A stretch of DNA of 59,667 nucleotides from an uncultured Verrucomicrobia subdivision 3 bacterium (GCA_903944085.1 CAJAQO010000213.1:1-59667); one strand, 5' to 3'. Counted from the first letter of the stretch, positions 18,249 through 28,075 are shown. Numbers and translations are program-made. Notes: a model not told the origin generated them from the letters alone.

Positions 18249-19649
18249 ATGAAATCCAATTCCGCCACGCCCGCTTCCGGCGCTACGTTCAACATCAGCC
18301 GCCGCCGTTTCTTCCAATCCGGTGCCGCTTTGGCAGCGTTGGCGGCCTTTCCAACGCTCGGAGCCGACGCGCTGGATTTGATCAATGATCGGCCCAAACG
18401 CGTCGGACTGATCGGCGCGGGCTGGTATGGCAAAAGTGATTTGTGGCGGCTGCTCCAGGTGGCGCCCGTGGAAGTGGTTTCGATTTGCGATGTGGATCAG
18501 CATCAGCTCGCCGGCGCGGTGGAAATGGCCAGCCAGCGGCAGAAGTCGGGGAAAAAACCGCGCGGCTACGCGGACTTCCGCGCGATGCTCAAGGAAAAGG
18601 ATCTCGACATCGTGCTGGTCGGTTCGCCGGACCACTGGCATGCGCTGCTGGCGATCGCCGCGATGGAGTCGGGCGCGGACGTGTATTGCCAGAAGCCGAT
18701 CAGCGCGGATGTGCTGGAGGGCGAGGCGATGCTGGCAACCGCCCGCAAACTTCAGCGCGTGGTGCAGGTCGGCACGCAGCGCCGGAGCACGCCGCACTGG
18801 ATCGCGGCGAAAAAACAGATCGTTGACGCCGGCCTGCTCGGCAAAGTCGGGCTGGTGGAAATGTGCTGTTATTATCCGATGCGTTCCAATGAAAACCGGC
18901 CGCTCCAGCCCGTGCCTGATTTTCTCGACTTCGAAATGTGGACCGGCCCCGCGCCGCTGCGGCCCTACGAAGGCCTGCCGCACCGGGGTTGGTGGCGGGG
19001 GTTCATGGAATACGGCAACGGCATTGTCGGCGACATGTGCGTTCACATGTTTGATGGCGCGCGCTGGCTGCTGGATTTGGGCTGGCCCAAACGCGTCAGT
19101 TCGGCCGGCGGCATTTTTGTGCAGAAGGAAGGCCGGTCGAACATTGCGGACACGCAGACGGCCATTTTTGAATACGACGGCTTCAATGCGGTGTGGCAGC
19201 ACCGCACGTGGGGCACCGCGCCGGATCCGGATTATCCGTGGGCGCTGTTCATTCACGGCGATAAAGGCACGCTCAAAATCAGCACCATGCGCGCGGATTT
19301 CATTCCCGTGGACCGGAGCGCAAACCCCATTCATCTCGATTGCGTTTATGAGCGCGAACAATTTCCGCAGGATTTGACCGAGAAAGACATTGAACTCAAC
19401 GCCGCGCCGGCCACGCGGCGGCACATGCTTGATTTTTTCGCGGCCATCGCGAAACGCACGCGGCCCGTCGCCGACATCGAGCAAGGCCACATTTCCACGG
19501 CAAGCTGCATCCTCGCCAATCTTTCGATGCAAGTTGGGCGGACGCTGAATTACGATCCGGCGCAACGCTTGGTGGTTGGCGATGCGGAAGCCACCAGCTT
19601 GCTGCGCCGGCCTTATCGCGCCGCGTGGCGGCATCCGGAAGCGGGCTGA
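18249..19649 (+). CDS. Tat-exported Gfo/Idh/MocA-family oxidoreductase
   Basis: The protein of 466 residues has a twin-arginine signal (ISRRRFFQSGAALAALAAF), so it is likely folded and loaded with NAD(P) before export. The Rossmann motif GLIGAGWYGK follows, then GSPDHWHA and the EKP-like segment CQKPISAD, where the usual Glu is Gln. It probably oxidises or epimerises a sugar or cyclitol in the periplasm. Such Tat-tagged paralogues are numerous in Planctomycetota and Verrucomicrobiota. It is divergent from the VOC gene. The ATG at 18249 is used; longer upstream frames lack the signal pattern. Confidence 0.9.
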   Translation: MKSNSATPASGATFNISRRRFFQSGAALAALAAFPTLGADALDLINDRPKRVGLIGAGWYGKSDLWRLLQVAPVEVVSICDVDQHQLAGAVEMASQRQKSGKKPRGYADFRAMLKEKDLDIVLVGSPDHWHALLAIAAMESGADVYCQKPISADVLEGEAMLATARKLQRVVQVGTQRRSTPHWIAAKKQIVDAGLLGKVGLVEMCCYYPMRSNENRPLQPVPDFLDFEMWTGPAPLRPYEGLPHRGWWRGFMEYGNGIVGDMCVHMFDGARWLLDLGWPKRVSSAGGIFVQKEGRSNIADTQTAIFEYDGFNAVWQHRTWGTAPDPDYPWALFIHGDKGTLKISTMRADFIPVDRSANPIHLDCVYEREQFPQDLTEKDIELNAAPATRRHMLDFFAAIAKRTRPVADIEQGHISTASCILANLSMQVGRTLNYDPAQRLVVGDAEATSLLRRPYRAAWRHPEAG

Positions 19650-19822
19650 CGTTCGCGCTGAAAATGACTCGCACTATGGCAGCGGTGCCAGTGCCGCAAA
19701 CATCACATCGCCCCGTTTCCACTGGTTGATTTCAAACATTCGAGGTTATCCGCAATGTGCGCGCTGGCGGAATTGGCTTTGCATGGCGCGGCGAATCCGT
19801 CACTTTGCGCGGAGATTCGCGC

Positions 19823-21067
19823 TTGAAAACTTTGCATAAATACATCACCGGCCAGGTGCTTGCGGCGTTGCTGCTCACCGTGGCGGTGTTCGCCTTCGTC
19901 GTCCTGCTGCTCAACGCGCTGCATGATGTGCTGCCGTTTCTGATCAGCGGCCAGGTGTCGCTGGGACTGGTGGCCAAGGCGTTGGGGCTGCTGCTGCCGT
20001 TCGCGTGCGTGTATGCGCTGCCGATGGGTTTCATCACCGCCACGCTGCTGGTGTTCGGCCGGTTCAGCGCGGACCAGGAACTGACGGCCATGCGCGCCAG
20101 CGGCGTGAGCCTGCTTGCGCTCATCACGCCGGTGCTGCTCTTGAGCCTGCTGTGCTGCGGCCTGAGCGCGTGGTTTAATTTGGACGTCGGCCCGCGTTCG
20201 CGCGTGGCGTTTTTGAATTTGAAGTATGACTTACTGCACGACTTGGCCAACGCGCAAATTCCCGAGGGCCAGCTCATCAATTATTTTCCCGGCTACCAGC
20301 TTTTCGTCGAGAAGAACCGGGGCGGCGAACTGGAAGGCATTCGCATCCTGCGCCTGCAAACCAGCACCAACGGGGCGATTCTTTATTACGCGCCGCGCGG
20401 CCGGCTCACGCACGACCGCGCCTTGAACCAGCTCGTGGTGGACTTGGTGGACGCGCGCATGATCAACCCTAACGTGCATGGCAACAAAATCAATTCGTTC
20501 GGCGAGGTGCTGTTTAATTTCAGCCCGACCGCCATCAGCACCAACCGGACAGTCGAGCCGAAAATCAGCGACATGACGTTCGGTGAGTTGCGCGCGAAAC
20601 GGCGCGGGCTGGAGCAGGAGCTGCGGGCGCTGACACAGTTGAATTTTTCCGCTGCCAATGCCGGTTCGCCGGCAACGCTGGCGGGTTTGCAGCGGCTGAA
20701 TTTGCCGGTGGCCACGAATACGGCGCCGGCCGAAACCGCAGCGCTGCTGCACGAAGAGGAAAATATCCGCATCCGCCAGCTCGACCGCGTGCGCGTGGCG
20801 ATGCACCGGGAAATCGCCTCCTCCTTCGCGTGTTTCGGTTTCACGCTGGTGGGCATTCCGCTCGGCATCCGCGTGCATCGGCGCGAGACGAACATCGGCA
20901 TTGCGCTGGCGCTGGGGCTGGTGGTCGTGTATTACGGCTTCACAATGCTCGGCGAATCGCTGGCGGCGCGGCCGGAATTTTATCCCCACCTGATTTTGTG
21001 GCTGCCGAATTTTATTTTTCAGGCCGTCGGCGCGGCGCTGCTGTGGCGGGCCAACCGGGGGATTTGA
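19823..21067 (+). CDS. LptF/LptG-family permease (YjgP/YjgQ)
   Basis: The protein of about 414 residues has three N-terminal and three C-terminal membrane helices around a periplasmic domain of about 200 residues, as in the permeases of the lipopolysaccharide transporter LptB2FG. TTG at 19823 is preferred because it gives [13 protein letters not shown], the usual family start, and GGAG lies eight bases upstream. A GTG at 19757 would add 22 unlikely residues. The periplasmic part contains a stretch with no clear counterpart in enterobacterial LptF/G. Only one such gene is here, so the partner must be elsewhere. Confidence 0.88.
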   Translation: MKTLHKYITGQVLAALLLTVAVFAFVVLLLNALHDVLPFLISGQVSLGLVAKALGLLLPFACVYALPMGFITATLLVFGRFSADQELTAMRASGVSLLALITPVLLLSLLCCGLSAWFNLDVGPRSRVAFLNLKYDLLHDLANAQIPEGQLINYFPGYQLFVEKNRGGELEGIRILRLQTSTNGAILYYAPRGRLTHDRALNQLVVDLVDARMINPNVHGNKINSFGEVLFNFSPTAISTNRTVEPKISDMTFGELRAKRRGLEQELRALTQLNFSAANAGSPATLAGLQRLNLPVATNTAPAETAALLHEEENIRIRQLDRVRVAMHREIASSFACFGFTLVGIPLGIRVHRRETNIGIALALGLVVVYYGFTMLGESLAARPEFYPHLILWLPNFIFQAVGAALLWRANRGI

Positions 21068-21071
21068 TGCG

Positions 21072-21152
21072 AAGGATGAATTATGAATTATGAATGAAGA
21101 AACTGCGCCGCGCGGGTTTTGTTTCATCCTCCATAATTCACCCTTCATCATT
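21072..21152. repeat. Inverted pair of 28-bp heptamer repeats between lptF/G and the SDR gene
   Basis: The left arm 21072-21099 is AAGGATG, AATTATG, AATTATG, AATGAAG followed by AAAC. The right arm is GTTT (21121-21124) and then CATCCTC, CATAATT, CACCCTT, CATCATT (21125-21152). The arms pair approximately across a 17-base GC-rich loop. The SDR stop codon (21148-21150) is inside the right arm. It may act as a bidirectional terminator between these convergent genes. Confidence 0.82.
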
Positions 21153-21966
21153 TTTTCGTGGTTCGCCGAAAGACTTTGCCCGCGTCCACCTGGTCCACCG
21201 GTTTCACGAGAATCTCGTCAATGTTGACATGCGGCGGACGGCTGGCGACCCAGACTAAAATGTCCGCGATGTCGGCGGCGACCAGCGGGTTGGCGTCGGC
21301 ATAAACTTTCGCCGCCTGGCTGGCGTTGCCTTTGAAACGCACCAGCGAAAATTCCGTCTCCGCCAGGCCCGGATCAATCGTGCCCACGCGGATGCCGGTG
21401 CCGAACAATTCGTGCCGCAGCACGCGGGTGATGGCGAGTTCGCCGGCCTTGGCCGCGCAATACGCTGAACCGCCCGCATACGCCGTGCGCCCGGCGACGG
21501 ACCCGATATTGAGAATGCTTGCGCCGTCGTCGTGCGGCAGCAGTGGCAGCGCGGCGCGCGTGACGCGCAGCAGGCCGAGCACATTCGTCTGCAATGTGGT
21601 TTCCCAATCCGCGTCCTGCCCGGTGGCCACCGGGTCCAGCCCGTGCGCGCCGCCGGCATTGTTGATCAGCACATGCAGTTTTCCGCTTTTTGATTTTTGA
21701 TTGCCAATTTTGCCTTTCGCCCAGACGACGAATTCTTCGACGCTCGCCGTTTGGGCGACATCAAGTGCGTGAAAATGCGCGGCCACGGCGCCGGATTTTT
21801 TCGCCGTCGCCGCGACTTTTTGCAGCCGGTCCACGCGGCGCGCGCCGAGCAGCAGTTTCGCGCCCTCCGCGCCAAAGGCGGCAGCGGCGGCAGCCCCAAA
21901 GCCGCTGGATGCGCCCGTGATGAGCACCCATTTGTTTTTGAGGGAAAAGCGGCCGGAATTTTTCAT
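21148..21966 (-). CDS. Short-chain dehydrogenase/reductase
   Basis: The protein of 272 residues is a classical SDR: cofactor motif TGASSGFG, NNAG, and the catalytic Ser and Tyr-x3-Lys in SVAGRTAYAGGSAYCAAK. It resembles the YdfG/serine dehydrogenase group that oxidises 3-hydroxy acids with NADP. A stretch before HVLINNAG (IGNQKSKSGK) is encoded by two TTTTTGA heptamers (21687-21700) plus degenerate units and is likely an insertion in a surface loop. The start at 21966 is chosen over an ATG eight codons upstream. Confidence 0.9.
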   Translation of the reverse strand: MKNSGRFSLKNKWVLITGASSGFGAAAAAAFGAEGAKLLLGARRVDRLQKVAATAKKSGAVAAHFHALDVAQTASVEEFVVWAKGKIGNQKSKSGKLHVLINNAGGAHGLDPVATGQDADWETTLQTNVLGLLRVTRAALPLLPHDDGASILNIGSVAGRTAYAGGSAYCAAKAGELAITRVLRHELFGTGIRVGTIDPGLAETEFSLVRFKGNASQAAKVYADANPLVAADIADILVWVASRPPHVNIDEILVKPVDQVDAGKVFRRTTKK

Positions 21967-22106
21967 GCGCAAGTTTGCGGGCTGGCCCAATCGTGGTTCA
22001 AGGCGGAGATCATTGGTGATTTTTCGCGACGAGTTAAATTCTGTTCCAGCCGCTGCTGTCAGTCAACTTTCCGTTTGTCGCAGAATTTATCTGCGGCTTC
22101 GGCGTT

Positions 22107-23375
22107 TCAATCCGTTTTCCGGCGCATGTAGATCGGCTTCATCGCCGGCGTGGCGGGATAGGTGGCCAGCAGATCGGGAATGCGCATCAGCATCCACGGC
22201 TGGCGATAATTATTCCCGTTTTTCGTGAAGACAATGTCATCGGCCAGATAGACGGCAGAGTGTTTCACTTCGTTCCGGTCATTCATCAGCAGCAGGACGT
22301 CGCCGTATTGTGATGGGGCGGAGATTTGGTAATAATTATTCCGAATAAATTGGACGGCGTAATTCGGATCGTTGAACCGGTTGTCAGGCGTGTCGTTGCA
22401 GAAATTGAAGGTGCTCCAATGGCAGTCCATCGTGGGTTCACCGGCCTGCGGCGGCAGCGGAAACGTGTAGAGCCGGTCGCGCGCGAACTTGGGCAGCAGA
22501 TAAAAAAGGCTTAAGTTGCCGCCTTCGGGCAGTGCCTTGAGGGCTTCCATCAACGGGCGGATGTCGGTGAAACGCACGTTCGGAACATTGCCCCAGTAGG
22601 CAGCAATCTTGTCAATGTCCGTGTCCGGCTTGATCACCAAGCCAGCGAAGACGGCGGATTGGCGGGAAAGCGCCCGCGCCACGGCCACCCGGCGTTCGAC
22701 CGTTGGAATCTTGCCGAGCAAGGCTGCATAATCGGACATCTGCCGCGCTTCGCCGTTGGCATAGATCAGACGCTTGAGCAACGCGACATCATCAGGATTC
22801 AGCCGGGTGTCCGCGTAAATGGATTCCAGGCTGCCGCCGGGAAAAATGTAGGGATAATCCAGATACATGTTCACGCCTTGGCCCGCCAGCGCGAGGTAAA
22901 GTTTGGCGCGGGTGCCACCATCGAGCGATAGGAAAAAATCCGTGGCCGGCACCAGCACCGTGCCGGTTTGTTCCTCGCGGACAATTCCCGGCGTGAACGC
23001 GGCGGCGACCTGCGCGGCGGTCAGGCCATTCTTGGCCAGCAGCGCTTTCACGGCCTCTGGTTTCAGGCCGTTGAACGTCCACGTTTCCGGCTGCGGGGTC
23101 GTCACTTCTTCAGTCAGGTATTCCACCGGCCGCTCCAGTTCAATGTCGCGCGTGATGAGTTCGCCCCACGCACCGACCCGCACTGAACGCGTTTTGTCTT
23201 TTGGGTTCACCGCAAATGTGTCCGCTGTCAGGTTGGGCCGGCTCCGCCCGGCGAGTTTGAAACCGACCAGCGAGGCGCCGACTACGAGCGCGAGGCTGAA
23301 CACGATCAAACCGGCCAGGGTGAATTGAAACACATTGGCCGCCTGCGCGGACTCGTCTTTTTTGCGGCGACTCAT
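22107..23375 (-). CDS. Membrane-anchored protein with a possible NlpC/P60-like C-terminus
   Basis: The 422-residue protein has a basic N-terminus, one membrane helix (about 18-42) and an extracytoplasmic body. The C-terminal 110 residues look papain-like: a Cys in MDCHWSTFNF (about 316), then QYGDVLLLMN, then a His in KHSAVYLADD (about 372). NlpC/P60 peptidases show the same order of Cys, Gly-Asp strand and His strand. If so it may cleave cell-wall peptides, but the middle of the protein matches nothing I know. It is transcribed alone, downstream of asd on the same strand. Confidence 0.65.
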   Translation of the reverse strand: MSRRKKDESAQAANVFQFTLAGLIVFSLALVVGASLVGFKLAGRSRPNLTADTFAVNPKDKTRSVRVGAWGELITRDIELERPVEYLTEEVTTPQPETWTFNGLKPEAVKALLAKNGLTAAQVAAAFTPGIVREEQTGTVLVPATDFFLSLDGGTRAKLYLALAGQGVNMYLDYPYIFPGGSLESIYADTRLNPDDVALLKRLIYANGEARQMSDYAALLGKIPTVERRVAVARALSRQSAVFAGLVIKPDTDIDKIAAYWGNVPNVRFTDIRPLMEALKALPEGGNLSLFYLLPKFARDRLYTFPLPPQAGEPTMDCHWSTFNFCNDTPDNRFNDPNYAVQFIRNNYYQISAPSQYGDVLLLMNDRNEVKHSAVYLADDIVFTKNGNNYRQPWMLMRIPDLLATYPATPAMKPIYMRRKTD

Positions 23376-23535
23376 GGAAGAAAAACCGGCAAAACCTCAG
23401 CCGGGGCGTGGCGAAACAAATTCAATATCATGCAAGCCTTTCAGGACGGGGCTAATATGGCAGAAGTTTCAGCCTTTTCAAATAAAATGTAACCGAACGG
23501 TTACTTGACCGCGCCGCCAGAAATCGCAAAACAAA

Positions 23536-23568
23536 AAAGCAGGGATCAGTTGCCTGAATTCCTGCTTT
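23536..23568 (-). terminator. Rho-independent terminator of asd
   Basis: The arms AAAGCAGG and CCTGCTTT enclose a 17-base loop. On the minus strand the stem is followed by TTTTGTTTTG. It lies 33 bases beyond the asd stop codon. Confidence 0.75.
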
Positions 23569-23601
23569 CCGTGCTTGAACTTTTTTTCGGTCGGCGAAAC
23601 T

Positions 23602-24606
23602 TTATTTCACCAGTTCTTCCGCGATCTGCACGGCGTTCAGCGCCGCGCCTTTGAGCAACTGGTCGCCGCTGACCCAGAAGCACAGGCCGTTTTCCAGCGC
23701 GCAATCCAGGCGCAGGCGGCCGACTTCGCAGTTGTATTTCTCGGAAGTGAAGAGCGGCATCGGATATTTTTTATTTTCCGGCTCGTCCACCACGTCGAGG
23801 CCGGGTGCCTTTTTCAAAACGGCCCGCGCGGCTTCCAGCGAAACGGGCTTTTCAAATTCCGCGCTCACGGCGATGGAATGCGAGCGATACACCGGCACGC
23901 GCACGCACGTCACGCTCGCCTTGAACGCGGCGTGGTGCATGATTTTGCGGCCTTCGTTTTCCATCTTCATTTCTTCCTTCGTGTAGCCGGTCGGCAAAAA
24001 TGAATCCACCTGCGGCAGCACGTTGAACGCGATCTGGTGCGGATAAACTTCCTTCGTCACCGGCTGCTTGTGGACGACCTGCGAAACCTGGCGTTCCAAT
24101 TCTTCAATCGCCTTCGCGCCGGTTCCGCTCACCGCCTGGTAGCTGGAGGCAAAAATGCGTTTCACGCCGAACGCCTGGTGCAGCGGATACAATGCCATCA
24201 GCGTGATGGCCGTGGTGCAATTCGGATTGGCGATGATGCCCTTGTGCCATTTCACGTCGGCGGCGTTGATTTCGGGCACGACGAGCGGGACGTTGTCGTC
24301 CTGCCGGAACACGCTGGAATTGTCCACCACCACGCAGCCGGCCTTGGCCGCGATGGGTGCGAATTCCTTCGAGATGCTGCCGCCGGCGCTGAACAGCGCG
24401 ATGTCAACGCCCTTGAAAGAATCTTTCGTGAGTTCCGTCACGGCGATGTCGTGCCCTTTGAATTTCAGTTTCTTGCCGACCGAGCGGGCGGACGCGAGCA
24501 AGGTGAGCTTGCCCACGGGAAAATTCCTTTTTTCGAGGGTCTTGATCATCTCGATGCCAACTGCGCCAGTGGCACCGACAACGGCGACGTGAGGATTACG
24601 GTTCAT
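23602..24606 (-). CDS. asd: Aspartate-semialdehyde dehydrogenase
   Basis: The 334-residue protein reduces aspartyl phosphate with NADPH to aspartate semialdehyde, the branch point to lysine/diaminopimelate, threonine and methionine. It has the N-terminal Rossmann motif VGATGAVG, the active-site Cys in ANPNCTT, and the His in RSHSIAV. Length is normal. The start codon is followed immediately by the family-typical NRNPHVAVVGATG. No other amino-acid biosynthesis gene is adjacent. Confidence 0.96.
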   Translation of the reverse strand: MNRNPHVAVVGATGAVGIEMIKTLEKRNFPVGKLTLLASARSVGKKLKFKGHDIAVTELTKDSFKGVDIALFSAGGSISKEFAPIAAKAGCVVVDNSSVFRQDDNVPLVVPEINAADVKWHKGIIANPNCTTAITLMALYPLHQAFGVKRIFASSYQAVSGTGAKAIEELERQVSQVVHKQPVTKEVYPHQIAFNVLPQVDSFLPTGYTKEEMKMENEGRKIMHHAAFKASVTCVRVPVYRSHSIAVSAEFEKPVSLEAARAVLKKAPGLDVVDEPENKKYPMPLFTSEKYNCEVGRLRLDCALENGLCFWVSGDQLLKGAALNAVQIAEELVK

Positions 24607-24748
24607 AAATGGCCGAATAATCTAGCAAAAAACGCCGGTCCGTCAACCGCGCGAAACGATCTCAACCAAAATACTTTTGCTTTCCGATTGACCGGCAGCG
24701 TGCGTTATGTCGAAATGATAGAACATAGTAATTAGTAATTTTGTTTCG

Positions 24749-27700
24749 ATGCCTAGAACTCCAGTCAGAAACGGGAACGGCGTGCCGCGCACCGGCGCGA
24801 GCAAATACGACGCGCACCACAAGGTTTTGTCGCAGACTTACGGCGCGTTTGCCGATCTGCGCCGCGAGCTTTCGGACTCCAAGACCACTGTCAACGAGCG
24901 CGACGAGATTCTGAAAATTTTCGCCGAGTGCCCGGACTCGCAGCGCGCGTGGCTGGCGCTGGAGGATTATTTTGAGAAGCTCTCGCTCTCGCGCCGGGAT
25001 TTTCCCGCGACGGATTGGTGGCCGAAGATGCTCGCCGTCACCGGCAAGGCGCGGCTGGAGGAACTGGCGTTTTTGTTTCTGCGCGCCAAGCGTTCTGTGC
25101 CGCCGGAACTTCAGCCGCACGCCAGCCCAGAGCGTTTCGCCCGCGCGGAGGAAGCCGAGCAGGAAGTCCGGCTCGTGAAGGAACTGGAAAACTGGCTGTC
25201 GCCGCCCGCGCCGCTGCACCTCGACACGCCGCGCGCCACGTTGCGCGTGGTCTGCAAGCCGCAACCGGATGAAGCCGAGCCGTCGCGCTTCCGCCTCGCC
25301 GTGCAATTTCTTCTGCTGCGTCCGCGCACGGGTGAAAAGGCGCGTTCGCTGCACGATCTCGTGGACCTCGTCGTCCGCGCCGCGCACGAGCAGGAATTGT
25401 TCACGCCATGGGACTGGGAATTCATCCAATGGATTTACGACACGCACCGCGAACGCGCGAACAACGAGACCACGCTGCTGCTTTCCGACGCCGAACTGCT
25501 GCAATGGCTCGCGCGCTGGGGCCACACCAAGCGGCTTGAATCCGCTGCGAATGGCCAACCGATTCATTTCCACGGCCACATCGTCGCGCTGGCACCGCAC
25601 TTGGAAAACGGCGACAAGGAACTTTCTTTCACGCATCGCATCGCGCTGCCCGGCGGCGAAAATCATTCCGTGGCGGACGCAAAGTTTTTCAACCGCCAGT
25701 CGCCGGTGGCGCTGGTCGGCAACGAATTTTTCCTGCTGCGCAACGCGCCGCCCGCTGGCGTGCTGAAATATCTCGCGCAGAAACCGTCCGTGCCCGTGCG
25801 CAAGTTGAGCCACCGGCTGCTGCTGCATTTGCGCAAGTCGCAGGCGAATCACGGCGTGGATTGGGAACAGCTTTGCGTGGCGCATCCGGCGGCACCGCAG
25901 TTTGTTTTTGAATTGCTCGACGACACGGTGCGCTTGCGCCTGCTGGCAAAAAGTGCGCGCGACAAGAGCACCTGGATTTGGAACGGCCACGAGTGGAAAC
26001 GCAATGATAGTGGCACAGGCGTCTCGCCTGTGAGTTTCGACAGGAATCCAGAAACACACCGGCAGGATGCCTGTGCCACTACGAAGCCGGAAATTCTCGA
26101 CGACCCGCGCCTCGATCCCACCGTGCAATGGCTGCGCAAACTGGACTGGTTTATGCAGGAGCCGGGCTTGTGGATCGGCGATGCGAATGAAAATTTTCTC
26201 GGCTCGCTCGCCGAAGCCTGGCACACGCGCCCGGCGGAAGCCGAATTTCTCGGCAACGCGGCGTTTCATCGTTTGTTCCTCACGCCGCACCGGCTGAAAC
26301 CGCGGCTCGTCGTCAAAGGCAGTGGCATTGACTGGCTCGCCGTCTCCGCCGAATGGGAAGCGGAAGGCATGAAGCTTTCCAAGGCCGATCTCGAACGTCT
26401 CGCCGCCGCGACGAGCCGTTTTGTAAAATTGCCGAACTCCGGCTGGGTGGAACTCGACACCAACGCCGTGCAAGGTGCGCACGAAGCAATGGCGGAAATG
26501 GGCGTCGAAGGTCTCATCGCCGTCCCGCAAAAAGTCGGTCTGGAACATGTCGCGCACCTTGATGAGGAAGGCTTGGCGCGCTTTGTTGATTCACCGGAAG
26601 CGATGGCTCTGCGCGAACGCGTCCGCGATTTCAAGGGCGTTCCGTCCGCCGATTTGCCGAAAATTTTGCACGCCGATTTGCGGCCGTATCAAAAAGAAGG
26701 ATTCGATTTTCTCGCGCATCTCGTGCAGGTGAAACTTGGCGGCATTTTGGCCGACGACATGGGTCTTGGCAAAACGCTTCAGACTTTGACGTGGCTCGCG
26801 TGGCTCAAGGAACGCAACGGGAAAAATCCCAAGCCGTCGCTGGTCATCTGCCCCGCCTCCGTGCTGCATAACTGGCGGCGCGAGGCCGAGCGCTTCACGC
26901 CCGGCATGAAAGTGCTCGTGCTGGAAAGCGGCGCGGCGCGGCACAATTTGCGCAAGCAGATTCCCCAGCACGACATCATCGTCACCAATTACGCGCTGCT
27001 GCGGCGCGACCTCGAAGAGTTTCACAAGTTTGCTTTCCGCGCCGTCATTCTGGACGAAGCGCAGTTTATCAAAAATCCCGGCGCACAGGTCACGCAGTCC
27101 GTGAAGCAATTGAAGTGCGAAAATAAAATCGCCCTAACCGGCACGCCGCTGGAAAACCGGCTGCTCGATTTGTGGAGCATCGTGGATTTCATCCAGCCCG
27201 GCTACCTCGGCAACCAGGAGCATTTCCTCGAAACCTACGAGCCGAAAGGCAACGGCGAAAACGGCGAGTCCGTCCAGCGCATCGCGCGCAAACGGCTTTC
27301 CGCCAAGCTGCGTCCGCTGCTGCTGCGCCGGCTGAAAAAGCACGTTGCGAAAGATTTGCCCGACCGCATCGAGGAACGCCGCGATTGTCCGCTCGGCGAC
27401 GAACAGCGGAAATTGTATCTCGCCGAATTGCGCCGCAGCCGCGAAACCATTGAGCAGGCCGTGGCCCAGCAGGGCCTCAACAAAAGCAAGATGCACGTCC
27501 TCGCCGCGCTCACGCGGTTGCGCCAGGTGTGCTGCCATCCATCGCTCGTCGGCAGTGACACCGCCAGCGGCAAGACGGACACGCTCTTTGAACTGCTTGA
27601 CACGCTCGTGGCCGATGGCCAGAAAGTTCTCGTCTTTTCACAGTTCGTGCAGATGCTGAACATTCTCGAAAAGGAATGCCAGGCCCGGAACATTCACACG

Positions 27701-28075
27701 CACATCCTCACCGGCCAGACGAAGGACCGGCAGCAGGTCGTCAGCGATTTTCAGAAGGAAACCGGCGCCTGCGTGTTTTTGTTGAGCCTGCGCGCGGCGG
27801 GCACGGGATTAAATCTCACCAACGCCAGCTATGTGGTGCTTTACGATCCGTGGTGGAATCCGGCGGTGGAGGCCCAGGCGATTGACCGCTCGCACCGCAT
27901 CGGCCAGACGCAAACGGTGAACGCCTATCGTCTGATCGCGCCCGGCACCGTCGAGGAAAAAATCTGGGAACTGCAGCAGAGCAAGGCGAAGACGATTGCC
28001 GACGTGCTCGGCGAAGAAGGTTTCGCCCGCAGCCTCACGGCGATGGATTTGGAATATCTCTTCGCGGAGGATTGA
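24749..28075 (+). CDS. SNF2-family DEAD/H-box ATPase
   Basis: The 1108-residue protein has a SWI2/SNF2 motor in its C-terminal half: Walker A ADDMGLGKT (about 668), Walker B LDEAQ (about 768), the insertion motif GTPLENR, and the helicase C-terminal domain ending with WWNPAVEAQAIDRSHRIGQ (about 1045). The N-terminal 600 residues are a non-motor region typical of bacterial SNF2 proteins (SWIM/HepA-like groups), without a visible zinc SWIM motif. It would translocate on duplex DNA and remodel protein-DNA complexes. A REP-like element sits in frame near residues 420-445 (bases 26008-26081). The 631-residue frame opposite is a shadow. Confidence 0.93.
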   Translation: MPRTPVRNGNGVPRTGASKYDAHHKVLSQTYGAFADLRRELSDSKTTVNERDEILKIFAECPDSQRAWLALEDYFEKLSLSRRDFPATDWWPKMLAVTGKARLEELAFLFLRAKRSVPPELQPHASPERFARAEEAEQEVRLVKELENWLSPPAPLHLDTPRATLRVVCKPQPDEAEPSRFRLAVQFLLLRPRTGEKARSLHDLVDLVVRAAHEQELFTPWDWEFIQWIYDTHRERANNETTLLLSDAELLQWLARWGHTKRLESAANGQPIHFHGHIVALAPHLENGDKELSFTHRIALPGGENHSVADAKFFNRQSPVALVGNEFFLLRNAPPAGVLKYLAQKPSVPVRKLSHRLLLHLRKSQANHGVDWEQLCVAHPAAPQFVFELLDDTVRLRLLAKSARDKSTWIWNGHEWKRNDSGTGVSPVSFDRNPETHRQDACATTKPEILDDPRLDPTVQWLRKLDWFMQEPGLWIGDANENFLGSLAEAWHTRPAEAEFLGNAAFHRLFLTPHRLKPRLVVKGSGIDWLAVSAEWEAEGMKLSKADLERLAAATSRFVKLPNSGWVELDTNAVQGAHEAMAEMGVEGLIAVPQKVGLEHVAHLDEEGLARFVDSPEAMALRERVRDFKGVPSADLPKILHADLRPYQKEGFDFLAHLVQVKLGGILADDMGLGKTLQTLTWLAWLKERNGKNPKPSLVICPASVLHNWRREAERFTPGMKVLVLESGAARHNLRKQIPQHDIIVTNYALLRRDLEEFHKFAFRAVILDEAQFIKNPGAQVTQSVKQLKCENKIALTGTPLENRLLDLWSIVDFIQPGYLGNQEHFLETYEPKGNGENGESVQRIARKRLSAKLRPLLLRRLKKHVAKDLPDRIEERRDCPLGDEQRKLYLAELRRSRETIEQAVAQQGLNKSKMHVLAALTRLRQVCCHPSLVGSDTASGKTDTLFELLDTLVADGQKVLVFSQFVQMLNILEKECQARNIHTHILTGQTKDRQQVVSDFQKETGACVFLLSLRAAGTGLNLTNASYVVLYDPWWNPAVEAQAIDRSHRIGQTQTVNAYRLIAPGTVEEKIWELQQSKAKTIADVLGEEGFARSLTAMDLEYLFAED
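26008..26081. repeat. REP-like palindromic element inside the SNF2 gene
   Basis: The termini are perfect 13-bp inverted repeats (TAGTGGCACAGGC and GCCTGTGCCACTA). Inside the left end is a hairpin, CACAGGCG-TCT-CGCCTGTG (26014-26032); the right end has an imperfect mate (26057-26075). The element is read through without a stop, adding a segment (GTGVSPVS...RQDACAT) to the protein. It is a different family from the element at 15134. Confidence 0.9.

Noticed and set aside
24662-26557. 631-residue minus-strand frame across the SNF2 gene
   Set aside because: It is opposite a clear helicase gene and has shadow-type composition. Its only recognisable part is the translated REP-like element.
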